A stretch of DNA of 64,000 nucleotides from the NCBI GenBank assembly GCA_038323655.1, contig JBBQHE010000001.1, forward strand, positions 6,610 to 70,609, given 5' to 3'. This document shows, piece after piece, positions 49,883 through 58,220 of this stretch (positions are counted from its first letter, which is position 1; each line of letters opens with the position of its first letter). Below the pieces are notes generated by a model. It did not search any database, was not told where the DNA came from, and saw nothing but the letters and a program-made list of their open reading frames with translations. This DNA comes from Humitalea sp038323655. Its GTDB lineage: Bacteria; Pseudomonadota; Alphaproteobacteria; Acetobacterales; Acetobacteraceae. The translations under genes and the position numbers were made by a program.

Positions 49883-51336
49883 CACAGCAGAACCGGCTGT
49901 GGCGGCCTTGGCCGGCCCCGCCCGCGCACGGTCGCCGGCGCTTCGCCGTCGGCGGTGACAGCGGCTTGCCCATCGACGAAGACCAGCGTCAGCGCAGCGC
50001 CCGGCGCCACCGCGGCGGCGCTGCCAATCGGTGCGCCCGCGGCATCGCGCACCAGCGCAAATCCACGCGCCAGAACCGCGGTATAGGACGCCGCTGCCAG
50101 CCGCGCGGACAAGCCTTCCAGCCGCATCGCGGCCTCGCGCAGCACCCCCGCCAGGCGGGGTTGGGCGGCGGGGATGCGGTCGAGCCTCGCCCGCCGCTGG
50201 TCGAGCAGCCGCCGCATCGCGGCCGCGTGGCGCTGGCGCTGCATGGCCAAGGCCGCGCTGCGGGCGGCGATGCCCTCTCGCGGATGCGGCAGGCGTTGCC
50301 CGATGGCGGACAGGGCGGCGCGCTTGGCGGCAATGCCGGCGGCCGGCGCCCGGGCCAGGCGCGCCGAAAGATCATCCAGCCGCTGCCGGGCAGCCTGCAC
50401 CCGCCCCGGCAGGTCGGGCAGGGCACGCGCGGCGCGGTCCAGCCGCATCCGCGCCCGCTCGACGCGGGTCGTGCCTGCCGCCTGCAGACGCGCCTCGGTC
50501 TGCCGCAGGGCGGCCAGCAGGTCGAGCCGCGCGGGCACCGCCATTTCGGCGGCCGCGGTCGGCGTCGGCGCGCGCTGGTCGGCGGCGAAGTCGATCAGCG
50601 TGGTATCCGTCTCATGCCCCACGGCGCTGATCAGCGGGATGCGGCTGGCGGCCGCCGCGCGAACCACGGCCTCGTCGTTGAAGGCCATCAGGTCTTCCAG
50701 GCTGCCGCCGCCGCGCGCCACGATGATCACATCGGGCGCTGGGTCCATGCGGTTGAAGCCGGCGATGGCGGCGGCGATCCGCGCGGCCGCCCCCTCCCCC
50801 TGCACCGGCACCGGCCAGAGCAGGATCCGGCGCGCAAACCGACGCTGGACCGTGGTGATGATGTCCTGGATCACCGCGCCTTTTTCGCTGCTGACCACGC
50901 CGATGATGCGCGGCAGGCGCGGCAAGGCGCGCTTGCGGTCGGCGTCGAAGATCCCCTCGGCCAACAGCCGCGCGCGCAGTTTCTCGATGGCCGCCAGCAG
51001 CGCGCCCTCGCCGGCGTAATCCAGCCGGTCCACCGTCAACTGGTAGTTGGACTGGTCGGGGTAGGTGGTCAGCTTGCCCGAGGCGATGACCTCGGTGCCG
51101 TTCTCCGGCTTCAGCCCGGATCGGCCGGCGGACCAGGACCAGATCACGCAGCGGATTTTTCCCGAGCCGTCCGAATCTTTCAGCGAGAAATAAAACCGGG
51201 TCGGGCCATAGGCTTTGGCCTCCGTCACCTCCCCACGAACGCGCACGCGACCAAAGGCGCCCTCGATCGTGCGCTTCACCGCGCCCGAGAGTTCGCCCAC
51301 GGTGTATTCGGGAATGTTGCTGGGCGGTTTTTCCAT
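49882..51336 (-). CDS. xseA: exodeoxyribonuclease VII large subunit
   Basis: 484 residues. The N-terminal OB-fold begins YTVGELSGAVKRTIEG with RVRGEVTEAKAYGPTRFYF. The catalytic domain has VVSSEKGAVIQDI, VIIVARGGGSLEDLMAFNDE and SAVGHETDTTLIDFAADQRAPTP, all diagnostic of XseA. The C-terminal part is a long Arg/Ala-rich helical segment. It degrades single-stranded DNA together with XseB. The start at 51336 was chosen for the conserved N-terminus; upstream in-frame sequence is non-homologous. Confidence 0.96.
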   Translation of the reverse strand: MEKPPSNIPEYTVGELSGAVKRTIEGAFGRVRVRGEVTEAKAYGPTRFYFSLKDSDGSGKIRCVIWSWSAGRSGLKPENGTEVIASGKLTTYPDQSNYQLTVDRLDYAGEGALLAAIEKLRARLLAEGIFDADRKRALPRLPRIIGVVSSEKGAVIQDIITTVQRRFARRILLWPVPVQGEGAAARIAAAIAGFNRMDPAPDVIIVARGGGSLEDLMAFNDEAVVRAAAASRIPLISAVGHETDTTLIDFAADQRAPTPTAAAEMAVPARLDLLAALRQTEARLQAAGTTRVERARMRLDRAARALPDLPGRVQAARQRLDDLSARLARAPAAGIAAKRAALSAIGQRLPHPREGIAARSAALAMQRQRHAAAMRRLLDQRRARLDRIPAAQPRLAGVLREAAMRLEGLSARLAAASYTAVLARGFALVRDAAGAPIGSAAAVAPGAALTLVFVDGQAAVTADGEAPATVRGRGRPRPPQPVLL

Positions 51337-51410
51337 CGCGCGCCAGACTAGGCGCTGCGCCGCAACCGGCCAAGGATGCAGCCTTGATCGCCTGACACGG
51401 GAACTGTTCC

Positions 51411-52382
51411 ATGACCCTTCATTTCGGACGTCGCACGGCCTTGGCGCTGGGCTTGCCGGCAACGGCCGGGGCCCAGACTGCGCCCCGCGACCCAGCCTGG
51501 CGGCCCGACCGGCCGATGCGCCTCGTGCTGCCTTTTGCTCCGGGCGGCCTGACCGACATCCTGGCGCGCGCCTTCGGGCCGCTGCTGACAGCGCAACTCG
51601 GCCTGCCGGTGGTGGTGGAAAACCGCGCCGGAGGCGGTGGCAACATCGCGGCCGAGGCGATCGCCCGCGCCACTCCCGACGGCACGAGCCTGCTGGTCGC
51701 GACCCAGGGGATCATCGCGCTGAACGGGTCGCTCTATGCCCGCCTGCCCTATGATCCCGTGGCCGACTTCGTGCCGCTGGGCATGCTGGGGCGGCAGCCG
51801 AACCTGCTGGTCGCCTCGCCCCGGGTGCTGCCCGGCTGGGGCCTTGCGGACCTGCTGGCGCTGGCGCGGCAGAAGCCTGGCGGGCTGTCCTATGGCTCCA
51901 ATGGCGTCGGGTCCTTCACCCATCTGTCGATGGCGCTGCTGGCCTCGCGCGCGGGGGTGCCGATGACGCATGTGCCCTATCGCGGCTCGGCGCCCATGCT
52001 AACCGATTTGGTGTCGGGCACGCTGGATTGCGCCTTCGATGCGCTCGGCACCTCGCTGCCACAGGTGCGGGCCGGGGCGTTACGGGCGGTGGCCGTGTCC
52101 TCGGCGGAAAGGTCGCGCTTCCTGCCCGATGTGCCGGCGGTGGCCGAGACGGTGGCGGGGTTCGATGCCACGCCCTGGTACGGAGTCTTCGCCCAAACGG
52201 CCGCGCCCATGGCCGAGGCCGCGGTGCAGGCGGCGCTGGCCGATCCTGCCTGGGCGGCGGTGCTGGCCGAGCGCCAGGTCGATGTTTTTGCCGGCACGCG
52301 CGCGAGCCTCACAACAGCGATTGCCGCCGAACGGGCGGTCTGGGCGGAGATCATCCGCACGACCGGGGCCCGGGCGGAATGA
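51411..52382 (+). CDS. Bug/TctC family TTT substrate-binding protein (3 of 6)
   Basis: 323 residues, ATG after a GGAAC ribosome site. The signal peptide ends ATAGAQ. Family blocks are RLVLPFAPGGLTDILARAF and VVENRAGGGGNIAAEAIA, and PDVPAVAETVAGFDA lies in the second lobe. It is the first gene of a coupled plus-strand group: its stop overlaps the MmgE/PrpD gene (ATGA). The bound ligand may therefore be a tricarboxylate or related acid processed by that enzyme, but the binding specificity cannot be read from sequence. Confidence 0.93.
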   Translation: MTLHFGRRTALALGLPATAGAQTAPRDPAWRPDRPMRLVLPFAPGGLTDILARAFGPLLTAQLGLPVVVENRAGGGGNIAAEAIARATPDGTSLLVATQGIIALNGSLYARLPYDPVADFVPLGMLGRQPNLLVASPRVLPGWGLADLLALARQKPGGLSYGSNGVGSFTHLSMALLASRAGVPMTHVPYRGSAPMLTDLVSGTLDCAFDALGTSLPQVRAGALRAVAVSSAERSRFLPDVPAVAETVAGFDATPWYGVFAQTAAPMAEAAVQAALADPAWAAVLAERQVDVFAGTRASLTTAIAAERAVWAEIIRTTGARAE

Positions 52383-53632
52383 TCGCGCTCGACTGGGCCT
52401 GGGTCACGCCGCCGCCCGACCAGGCGCGGATTCTACTGCTGGACAGCCTGGGGTGCGCGCTGGCGGGGCTGGGGCATCCGCGTCCGCGCGGCTTTGCCAA
52501 GGCGATGGCCGCCACCATGCCGGGCGCAGTCACTTTGCCCGGCTGCCCGGGGCTGGCCCCCGCCGCGGCGGGGGCGGTGCTGGCGCTCGCCATGTGCTGG
52601 GACGAGGCGAATGAGGGCCTGGCCCGCGCCCATGGCCGCCCGGGGCTTGCGACCGCGCCGCTCGCGCTGGTCGGCATCGCGCAGGGCACCGAGGTGGCCG
52701 AGGCGGTCGCAGCCTTCGCCACGGGCTATGAGGTCGCAGCCCGCGCCGGCGAGGTTTTTCGCCTGCGCCCGGGGATGCATGTGGACGGCACTTGGCACAG
52801 CCTGGGTGCCGCCGTCACCGCCGCGCGCCTGGCGGGCAGCGACGTCGGCGCCGCAGGTCGGGCGATGCGCCTGGTCGCCTGCCAAATCCCCTTCAGCCTC
52901 TATGCCCCGATCGCCGCCGGCATGGACGGGCGCAATTCCTACGCTGCCCATGCCGTGCTGCTCGGCCAGATGGCGGCCGCCGCGGCCAGCGCGGGGATGG
53001 ACGCGCCCGCCGAGGGCTTCGACATCACCCGCGCCCTGGCGCTGGGGTTGGAGGACCCCGCCAGCATGACCCCACCGGGCACCTGGCTGCTGGCCGAGGC
53101 CTATACCAAGGCCTACGCCGGGGTGCGCCACGCGCATTACGGCGCCTCGGCCGCCGTTGCCATGCGTGACGAACTGGACGCGCCGGTCACGGCCATCGCC
53201 CTGCATACCTATCCCGAGGCCCTACGCTACGCCGGCAACCGCGCGCCCAGAACCGCGATCCAGGCGCAGTTCAGCCTCTCCTGGGCGATCGCGGCGGCGC
53301 TTGTGCAGGGCGACCTTGGCCCCGCTGGCTATACCGACGCCGCCCTGGCCGACCCCGACATGCGCCGGCTGGAAGCCCTGGTCACCTTGCACGAGGACCC
53401 CACCCTGCCCGGCCGTGGCGCCCGGCTGGTGCTGACCGAGGCAGGCGGCCGGGTGCTGGAGGCCCCGAGCCGCATCACCGAACCCATGCCGCGCGAGGAT
53501 AGCTTGGAAAAGTTCCAGCGATTTGCCGCGCCCGCCCTCGGCGCCGAGGGCGCGCGTGCCGCCGCCGACACGCTGCTGCGTGGGCAGGGCGTGGCGCCAG
53601 GGTTCTTGCAAGCCGCATCGGCAGCGGATTGA
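52379..53632 (+). CDS. MmgE/PrpD family protein
   Basis: 417 residues, a little shorter than the 450-480 of typical 2-methylcitrate dehydratases. The N-terminal helical domain begins DWAWVTPPPDQARILLLDSLGCALAGLG. The conserved GMHVDGTWHSLGAAVTAARLAG block near residues 130-155 matches the PrpD GFHPTGTxGxxGAA region with Asp and Trp changes. Members include 2-methylcitrate dehydratase, cis-aconitate decarboxylase and other lyases. The ATG at 52379 overlaps the preceding Bug gene, and its stop overlaps the TTG of the next Bug gene, so it sits sandwiched between two binding proteins. Confidence 0.88.
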   Translation: MIALDWAWVTPPPDQARILLLDSLGCALAGLGHPRPRGFAKAMAATMPGAVTLPGCPGLAPAAAGAVLALAMCWDEANEGLARAHGRPGLATAPLALVGIAQGTEVAEAVAAFATGYEVAARAGEVFRLRPGMHVDGTWHSLGAAVTAARLAGSDVGAAGRAMRLVACQIPFSLYAPIAAGMDGRNSYAAHAVLLGQMAAAAASAGMDAPAEGFDITRALALGLEDPASMTPPGTWLLAEAYTKAYAGVRHAHYGASAAVAMRDELDAPVTAIALHTYPEALRYAGNRAPRTAIQAQFSLSWAIAAALVQGDLGPAGYTDAALADPDMRRLEALVTLHEDPTLPGRGARLVLTEAGGRVLEAPSRITEPMPREDSLEKFQRFAAPALGAEGARAAADTLLRGQGVAPGFLQAASAAD

Positions 53633-54609
53633 GTACGCGGATGTTGCACCGCCGCCCCCTGCTTGCCCTGCCCCTGCTGGCCGCTGTGCCGGCCGCCGCG
53701 CAGACCTATCCCGCCCGGCCGATCCGCTTGGTCTCGCCCTTCCCGCCGGGTGGCACGACCGACATCCTGGCCCGAGGCCTGGCCGCGAAATGGGCCGAGC
53801 CGCCGCTGTCGGCCCAGGTGGTGGTGGAAAACCGCCCCGGCGGCGGTGGTGCGATCGGCAGCCATGAGGTGTTTCGCGCACCCCCCGATGGCCATACGCT
53901 GATCGTCGGCAACAACCAGACGCATGCGACCAATGCGGCGCTGATCCCGAACCTGCCTTATGACGCCGGAGGATTTTCGGCGGTATCGCTGTTGGCTCGC
54001 GTACCGCATGCGCTGGTCGTTCCGGCGAACAGCCCGGCGCGGGACCTGGCGGGGCTGGTCGCCTATGCCAAGCGCCGGCCGGGAGGGCTGTCCTACGCCG
54101 TGTCCAGCCATGGCTCGGCGGCACATATCGGGGCGGCCAACCTGTCGCGGGCGCTGGGCATGGACACTACCGCCGTGCCCTATCGTGGTGCGGCGCCGGC
54201 CGCGGCCGACCTGACCGCGGGGGTGGTGGAGTTCTCGTTGGCGACCTGGGCCTCCGTCTCGGCGCTGGTGCTGGATGGACGGCTGCGCGCGCTGGCGGTC
54301 GGCGGCACCACGCGCTTTGCCGAACTGCCCGATGTGCCGACGCTCGCGGAGGCCGGCGTCGCCGAGGTCGCCCCCGATGCCTGGTTCGGCTTGTTCGCCC
54401 CGCCGGCCACGCCAGCCCCGATCGTGCAGTGGCTGTATGAGGCAACGGTGGCGGCCCTGGCCGACGCCGCGATCCGCACGCGGTTGACCGCCGTGGGCTT
54501 CCAGGTCGAAACCATGCCGCCCATCGCCTTCGCCGATTTCGTCCGTGCCGAGGTGCTGAAATGGGCCGGGCTGATCCGCAGCGCCGGCATCACGGCGGAG
54601 GCCGGCTGA
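53629..54609 (+). CDS. Bug/TctC family TTT substrate-binding protein (4 of 6)
   Basis: 326 residues from the TTG at 53629, which overlaps the MmgE/PrpD stop as TTGA; an ATG at 53641 gives a signal peptide (MLHRRPLLALPLLAAVPAAAQ) of normal length and is equally plausible. Family blocks are RLVSPFPPGGTTDILARGLA and VVENRPGGGGAIGSHEVF, with PDVPTLAEAGVAEV in the second lobe. Its stop and the next gene's ATG share TGATG, so it is coupled to the HD-domain oxygenase. That link hints at a phosphonate or related ligand, unproven. Confidence 0.92.
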   Translation: MSTRMLHRRPLLALPLLAAVPAAAQTYPARPIRLVSPFPPGGTTDILARGLAAKWAEPPLSAQVVVENRPGGGGAIGSHEVFRAPPDGHTLIVGNNQTHATNAALIPNLPYDAGGFSAVSLLARVPHALVVPANSPARDLAGLVAYAKRRPGGLSYAVSSHGSAAHIGAANLSRALGMDTTAVPYRGAAPAAADLTAGVVEFSLATWASVSALVLDGRLRALAVGGTTRFAELPDVPTLAEAGVAEVAPDAWFGLFAPPATPAPIVQWLYEATVAALADAAIRTRLTAVGFQVETMPPIAFADFVRAEVLKWAGLIRSAGITAEAG

Positions 54610-55163
54610 TGGACCCGCGGCTGGATGAGATCGCGCATCTGCTGGAGCACCGCGCCGACGGTGCCTATGGCCTGCATGACGTGACGCAGAAGCAGCACGC
54701 GCTGCAGGCCGCGCTTGCCGCCGAGCAGGCTGGCTGCGCGGCGTCCCTGGTCGCGGCCGCACTGCTGCATGACATCGGCCACATGGTGCACGACCTGGGC
54801 GAAAACCCCGCCGCCGCGGGCGTGGACGACCAGCATGAGGCGCTGGGCCATGCCTACCTGGCGCAGTGGTTCGGCGCAGACGTGACCGAACCCGTGCGTC
54901 TGCATGTGGCGGCCAAGAGATATCTCTGCACGATGGAACCCGGCTATTTCGCGCGCCTGGCGCCGGACAGCGTGCTGAGCCTGTCGCTGCAGGGCGGGCC
55001 CATGTCGGCCGAGGAATGCAGGGCCTTCCAGGCCGGGGGCTTTGCCCAGGCCGCAGTGACGCTGCGGCGCTTTGACGAGGCGGCAAAAGACCCGGACCTG
55101 GCAACACCGCCGGTCGCGCATTTCATGGCGGCGGTCGCCGCCTGCATCCGCCCGGCGGGATAG
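54609..55163 (+). CDS. HD-domain mixed-valent diiron oxygenase, PhnZ-like
   Basis: 184 residues, similar in size to PhnZ, which oxidatively cleaves 2-amino-1-hydroxyethylphosphonate. All PhnZ metal ligands I recall align with a near-constant offset: H30, H54-D55, H58, H76, H99 and D156, and substrate-side Tyr Y20. LSLSLQGGPMSAEECRAF matches the conserved phosphonate-binding stretch. The one difference is at the position of PhnZ Glu27, where this protein has H23 (AYGLHDVTQ). A changed substrate or redox control is therefore likely. It begins with TGATG overlap with the upstream Bug gene. No other phosphonate genes are seen in the window. Confidence 0.85.
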   Translation: MDPRLDEIAHLLEHRADGAYGLHDVTQKQHALQAALAAEQAGCAASLVAAALLHDIGHMVHDLGENPAAAGVDDQHEALGHAYLAQWFGADVTEPVRLHVAAKRYLCTMEPGYFARLAPDSVLSLSLQGGPMSAEECRAFQAGGFAQAAVTLRRFDEAAKDPDLATPPVAHFMAAVAACIRPAG

Positions 55164-55221
55164 GCTGCTTGCTGCCGGGGGCCATCCACTGCAAGAGCCC
55201 TGCCAACCGGAGGACACGACC

Positions 55222-56178
55222 CTGACAACCCGCCGCACGCTGCTTGGCGCCAGCCTGGCCCTGCCCATGGTCGCCCAGGCTCAGGGCACCTGGCCCGAAC
55301 GCCCCGTCCGCTTCGTCGTCGCCTTCGCCCCCGGTGGCTTCGCCGACATCATCGGCCGGCAACTGGCCGAAAGCATGACCGAGGCCTGGCGCCAGACCGT
55401 CATCGTCGAGAACCGGGGCGGCGCCGGCGGCAATGTGGCCGCACAGTTGATTGCCCGCGCAGCACCCGATGGCTACACGGCGCTCATCACCACCGGCGCC
55501 TTTGCGATCAACCCCAGCCTGTCGCGCAACCCGGGCTACCGGCCCGAAGATTTTGCCACCGCCGCCGTCGTCGCCGGCACGCCGAATATTTTTGTTGTCC
55601 GCGCCGACAGCCCGGCGCGAACGCTGGCCGACCTTGTCGCGCTCGGCCGCCGGCGGCCGCTGAATTACGGCACCGCGGGCGTCGGGGTCGCGGCGCATCT
55701 TTCCGCCGAGTTGCTGTTCAAGCGCGCCGGCGGCGTGGATGCGCAGCACATTCCCTATACCGGCGCCGGTCCGGCCATGCTGGCCCTGCTGGCGGGAAAC
55801 ATCGACATGGTGGCGACATCGCTGCCGAGCGCGGTGACCCAGGTCCAGCAGGGTCTCGCCCGGGGCCTGGCCGTCACAGCGGCCGGGCGCAACGCCGCGA
55901 CGCCGGATGTGCCGACGGTGGCCGAGGCGGGTTTCCCGCCCATCATCGATGTCGCCTGGGTGGCCGTGTTCTTCCCCGCCGCGGTGCCGGCGCCGATCCT
56001 GGCCCGCGTCAACGCCGACGTCACCCGCGCCATGGCCCAGCCCGCCTTCCAGCAGCGCCTGGCCGCCGCCGGCTTCGACCCGATCGGCGGGTCGGTCGAA
56101 CAGGTCAACGCTTTCGTGGCGAACGAGGTCGCAAGCTGGCGCGACATCGTGCGCATGATCAACGTGTCGATCGACTGA
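55222..56178 (+). CDS. Bug/TctC family TTT substrate-binding protein (5 of 6), CTG start
   Basis: 318 residues. No ATG, GTG or TTG exists in frame near the signal peptide; the CTG at 55222 lies seven bases after GGAGGA and gives a normal leader (MTTRRTLLGASLALPMVAQAQ). Upstream in-frame residues lie within the HD gene and are non-homologous. Family blocks are RFVVAFAPGGFADIIGRQLA and VIVENRGGAGGNVAAQLIA, with PDVPTVAEAGFPPIID in the second lobe. The gene follows the HD oxygenase by 58 bases and precedes an alpha/beta hydrolase by one base, so it is probably in the same transcript. Confidence 0.9.
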   Translation: MTTRRTLLGASLALPMVAQAQGTWPERPVRFVVAFAPGGFADIIGRQLAESMTEAWRQTVIVENRGGAGGNVAAQLIARAAPDGYTALITTGAFAINPSLSRNPGYRPEDFATAAVVAGTPNIFVVRADSPARTLADLVALGRRRPLNYGTAGVGVAAHLSAELLFKRAGGVDAQHIPYTGAGPAMLALLAGNIDMVATSLPSAVTQVQQGLARGLAVTAAGRNAATPDVPTVAEAGFPPIIDVAWVAVFFPAAVPAPILARVNADVTRAMAQPAFQQRLAAAGFDPIGGSVEQVNAFVANEVASWRDIVRMINVSID

Positions 56179-56179
56179 C

Positions 56180-56971
56180 ATGCTGATGATCCATGACAGG
56201 CGGCGCATCGCCTTTGACCTGCTCTCGCCCGCGTGCCCCCGCACCGTCTGCCTGGTGCATGCGCTGGCCGCCGACAGCGGCATGTGGGCCGAACAGGTGC
56301 CGGCCCTGCTCGATGCCGGATATGCGGTGCTGCGCATCGACCTGCGCGGCCACGGCGGCAGCGCGGCGACCCACGGCGCCTATCGCATGCAGGACCTGGC
56401 AGGCGACATGGCGGCCCTGCTGGGCTGGCTGGGGCGCGGGCCGGTCGATTACGTCGGCCTGTCGCTCGGCGGGATGAGCGGCCAATCCCTGGCGCTGGAT
56501 CACCCGGGGCTGGTGCGGTCGCTGATGATCTGCGACGCGCTGCCCGAATCCCTCCCCCAGGCGGCGACCATCTGGGGGCCGCGCATGGCCGCCGTCCGTG
56601 CAGCCGGGTCCGTCGCCCCCATCGCGCAGGGCACGCTCGATCGATGGCTGAGCGAGGCATGGCGTGCCAGGCACCCCGCGCGCGCGGCGCAGATACTGGC
56701 GACCATCGCCGCGACCGATCCCGACGGCTATCTCGGCTGTGTCCAGGCGATCAGCGCCTTCTCCTTCGTGCAGCGCCTGCCCGGGCTGGCCTGCCCCGTC
56801 AGCGTCGTCTGCGGCGAGCACGACCACGCCGTGCCACCAAGCGAGGGCCGGCGCATCGCAGCCCTGGTGCCGGATGGCCGGTTCCATGCCATCGCCGATG
56901 CGCTGCACCTGCCCAATGTGGAACAGCCCGAGGCCTTCAACCGCGTGCTGCTGGACTGGCTGGCCGGCTGA
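56180..56971 (+). CDS. alpha/beta hydrolase (3-oxoadipate enol-lactonase-like)
   Basis: 263 residues, cytoplasmic. Features are LVHALAADSGMWAEQVPALL, RIDLRGHGGSAAT, nucleophile elbow VGLSLGGMSG (Ser of GLSLG), Asp in VVCGEHDHAVPP and a terminal His in ADALHLPNVEQPEAF. This pattern is typical of PcaD-type enol-lactone hydrolases and related esterases. The usual HG oxyanion pair is replaced by HA. It begins one base after the Bug stop codon, so the imported ligand may be a lactone or ester. It ends nine bases from a convergent hydrolase gene. Confidence 0.88.
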   Translation: MLMIHDRRRIAFDLLSPACPRTVCLVHALAADSGMWAEQVPALLDAGYAVLRIDLRGHGGSAATHGAYRMQDLAGDMAALLGWLGRGPVDYVGLSLGGMSGQSLALDHPGLVRSLMICDALPESLPQAATIWGPRMAAVRAAGSVAPIAQGTLDRWLSEAWRARHPARAAQILATIAATDPDGYLGCVQAISAFSFVQRLPGLACPVSVVCGEHDHAVPPSEGRRIAALVPDGRFHAIADALHLPNVEQPEAFNRVLLDWLAG

Positions 56972-56980
56972 ACGGCCGCG

Positions 56981-58201
56981 TCAGCCGGCGTCGAACCAGG
57001 TCTTCCACTGCGGCACCGCGGTCGCAAAGGTGCCGCGGTGGGAGGTTGGGCCGGTCGAAATGGCCGTCACCTGCGGGTTGCCCGCCCCCATCGCGCGCTG
57101 CCAGGTCTGCGCCAGTTGTCCGAGGCCAATGCTGATCACTTCATCGGCTTCACCGAAGTAGTTGCGGACCCGCGTGCGGATCACCCAGCGATAGGCCTGC
57201 TGCAAGGCCACCAGGCGGCCATAGGCCGAAGCCGCGAAAAACGCGGAATCAAAGAACGCCGGGCGGATCAGTCGCCGAAGGTCGTCGGGAATCTCGGCCG
57301 CCGTCACGGGGTCCCTCCGATACAGCCGGTGTGCAGCATCGAAGGCCGCATCGGTCAACAGCGCCCGCGCCAGCCCAGGCTGCGCGTAATAGTGCTCGTA
57401 GGAAAACACCGAGAGGACGAACAGCGAATTCACCCAGCCGGCGTCATTGGGCCGGGGAAAGTTCAGGAAGCCGTTCAGCGCGACAAAGACGTCGACCGGC
57501 GCGCTGGCCGTGGCGGCGCTGGCCACGGCGATGCCGGCCCGTTCCAGCGTCTCCAGCAAGGCCATGGTGACGAAGCCGCCTTGCGACCAGCCGCCGATGT
57601 GCAGCCGGCTGACGGATAGGCCCATCGGCGCCAGCACCGCGCGGCTGGCGGCCAGCATGTCATGCGTCGCCTGCTGGTGGCTGCCCTTGACCATGTAGCC
57701 CTCGGGCTCGGCCGAGCCGCCCAGGCCGAAGTAATCCGCGCCGATCAGCAGATACCCCTGCCCCGCGAACTGCGCGATCATCAACTGCGTTTCCGGCGAC
57801 TGCTCGGCGAAGGACGGTACCTGCTGTTTTCCGTACACCGTGCCGTGCTGGTACGAGACCATGGGCAGCGCGCCCGTCGCCCCTTCGGGCACCGCCAGCA
57901 GGCCGGTTGCGACCGTCGCCTGGTTGCCGCGCTCCGGGATGACCGAGGGGTAGGTGACGCGATACAGCCGCACGCCCTGGCGCGCAGGGGTATAGGCGAC
58001 ATCCACGCCGAAGAATCTTGGCGTGTCCTCGCGCAGGATCCGGTTCAGCCGATCCGCGTCCCAGATGCCGACAGGCGTCACTTGCAGCCCGGCCGCGACG
58101 GCCGTGACCTGAGACTGGGCCTGAGACTGGGCCTGAGACTGGGCCAGCAGCGGCGTCGCCAGCCCGGCCGAAAGCATGCTGCGACGCAGCAGGCTGGTCA
58201 T
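56981..58201 (-). CDS. exported alpha/beta hydrolase (secretory-lipase-like)
   Basis: 406 residues from the ATG at 58201 (GAAGGGAAGG upstream). A signal peptide (MTSLLRRSMLSAGLATPLLAQ) is followed by three AQSQ repeats encoded by a 12-bp tandem repeat. The catalytic domain has VSYQHGTVYGKQQVPS (oxyanion loop), the nucleophile elbow HIGGWSQGGFV, a probable Asp in FGEADEVIS and His in GPTSHRGTF. The fold and length resemble LIP-type secreted lipases and tannase-like esterases. It is probably periplasmic. It is followed by an unrelated convergent gene and preceded in transcription by a Bug gene and an SDR. Confidence 0.85.
   Translation of the reverse strand: MTSLLRRSMLSAGLATPLLAQSQAQSQAQSQVTAVAAGLQVTPVGIWDADRLNRILREDTPRFFGVDVAYTPARQGVRLYRVTYPSVIPERGNQATVATGLLAVPEGATGALPMVSYQHGTVYGKQQVPSFAEQSPETQLMIAQFAGQGYLLIGADYFGLGGSAEPEGYMVKGSHQQATHDMLAASRAVLAPMGLSVSRLHIGGWSQGGFVTMALLETLERAGIAVASAATASAPVDVFVALNGFLNFPRPNDAGWVNSLFVLSVFSYEHYYAQPGLARALLTDAAFDAAHRLYRRDPVTAAEIPDDLRRLIRPAFFDSAFFAASAYGRLVALQQAYRWVIRTRVRNYFGEADEVISIGLGQLAQTWQRAMGAGNPQVTAISTGPTSHRGTFATAVPQWKTWFDAG
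58109..58144 (+). repeat. 12-bp tandem repeat in the hydrolase leader (three units)
   Basis: CTGAGACTGGGC repeats exactly three times (58109-58120, 58121-58132, 58133-58144). On the coding strand each unit gives AQSQ just after the signal peptide. Confidence 0.9.
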
Positions 58202-58220
58202 CGCCACCTTCCCTTCGGCT

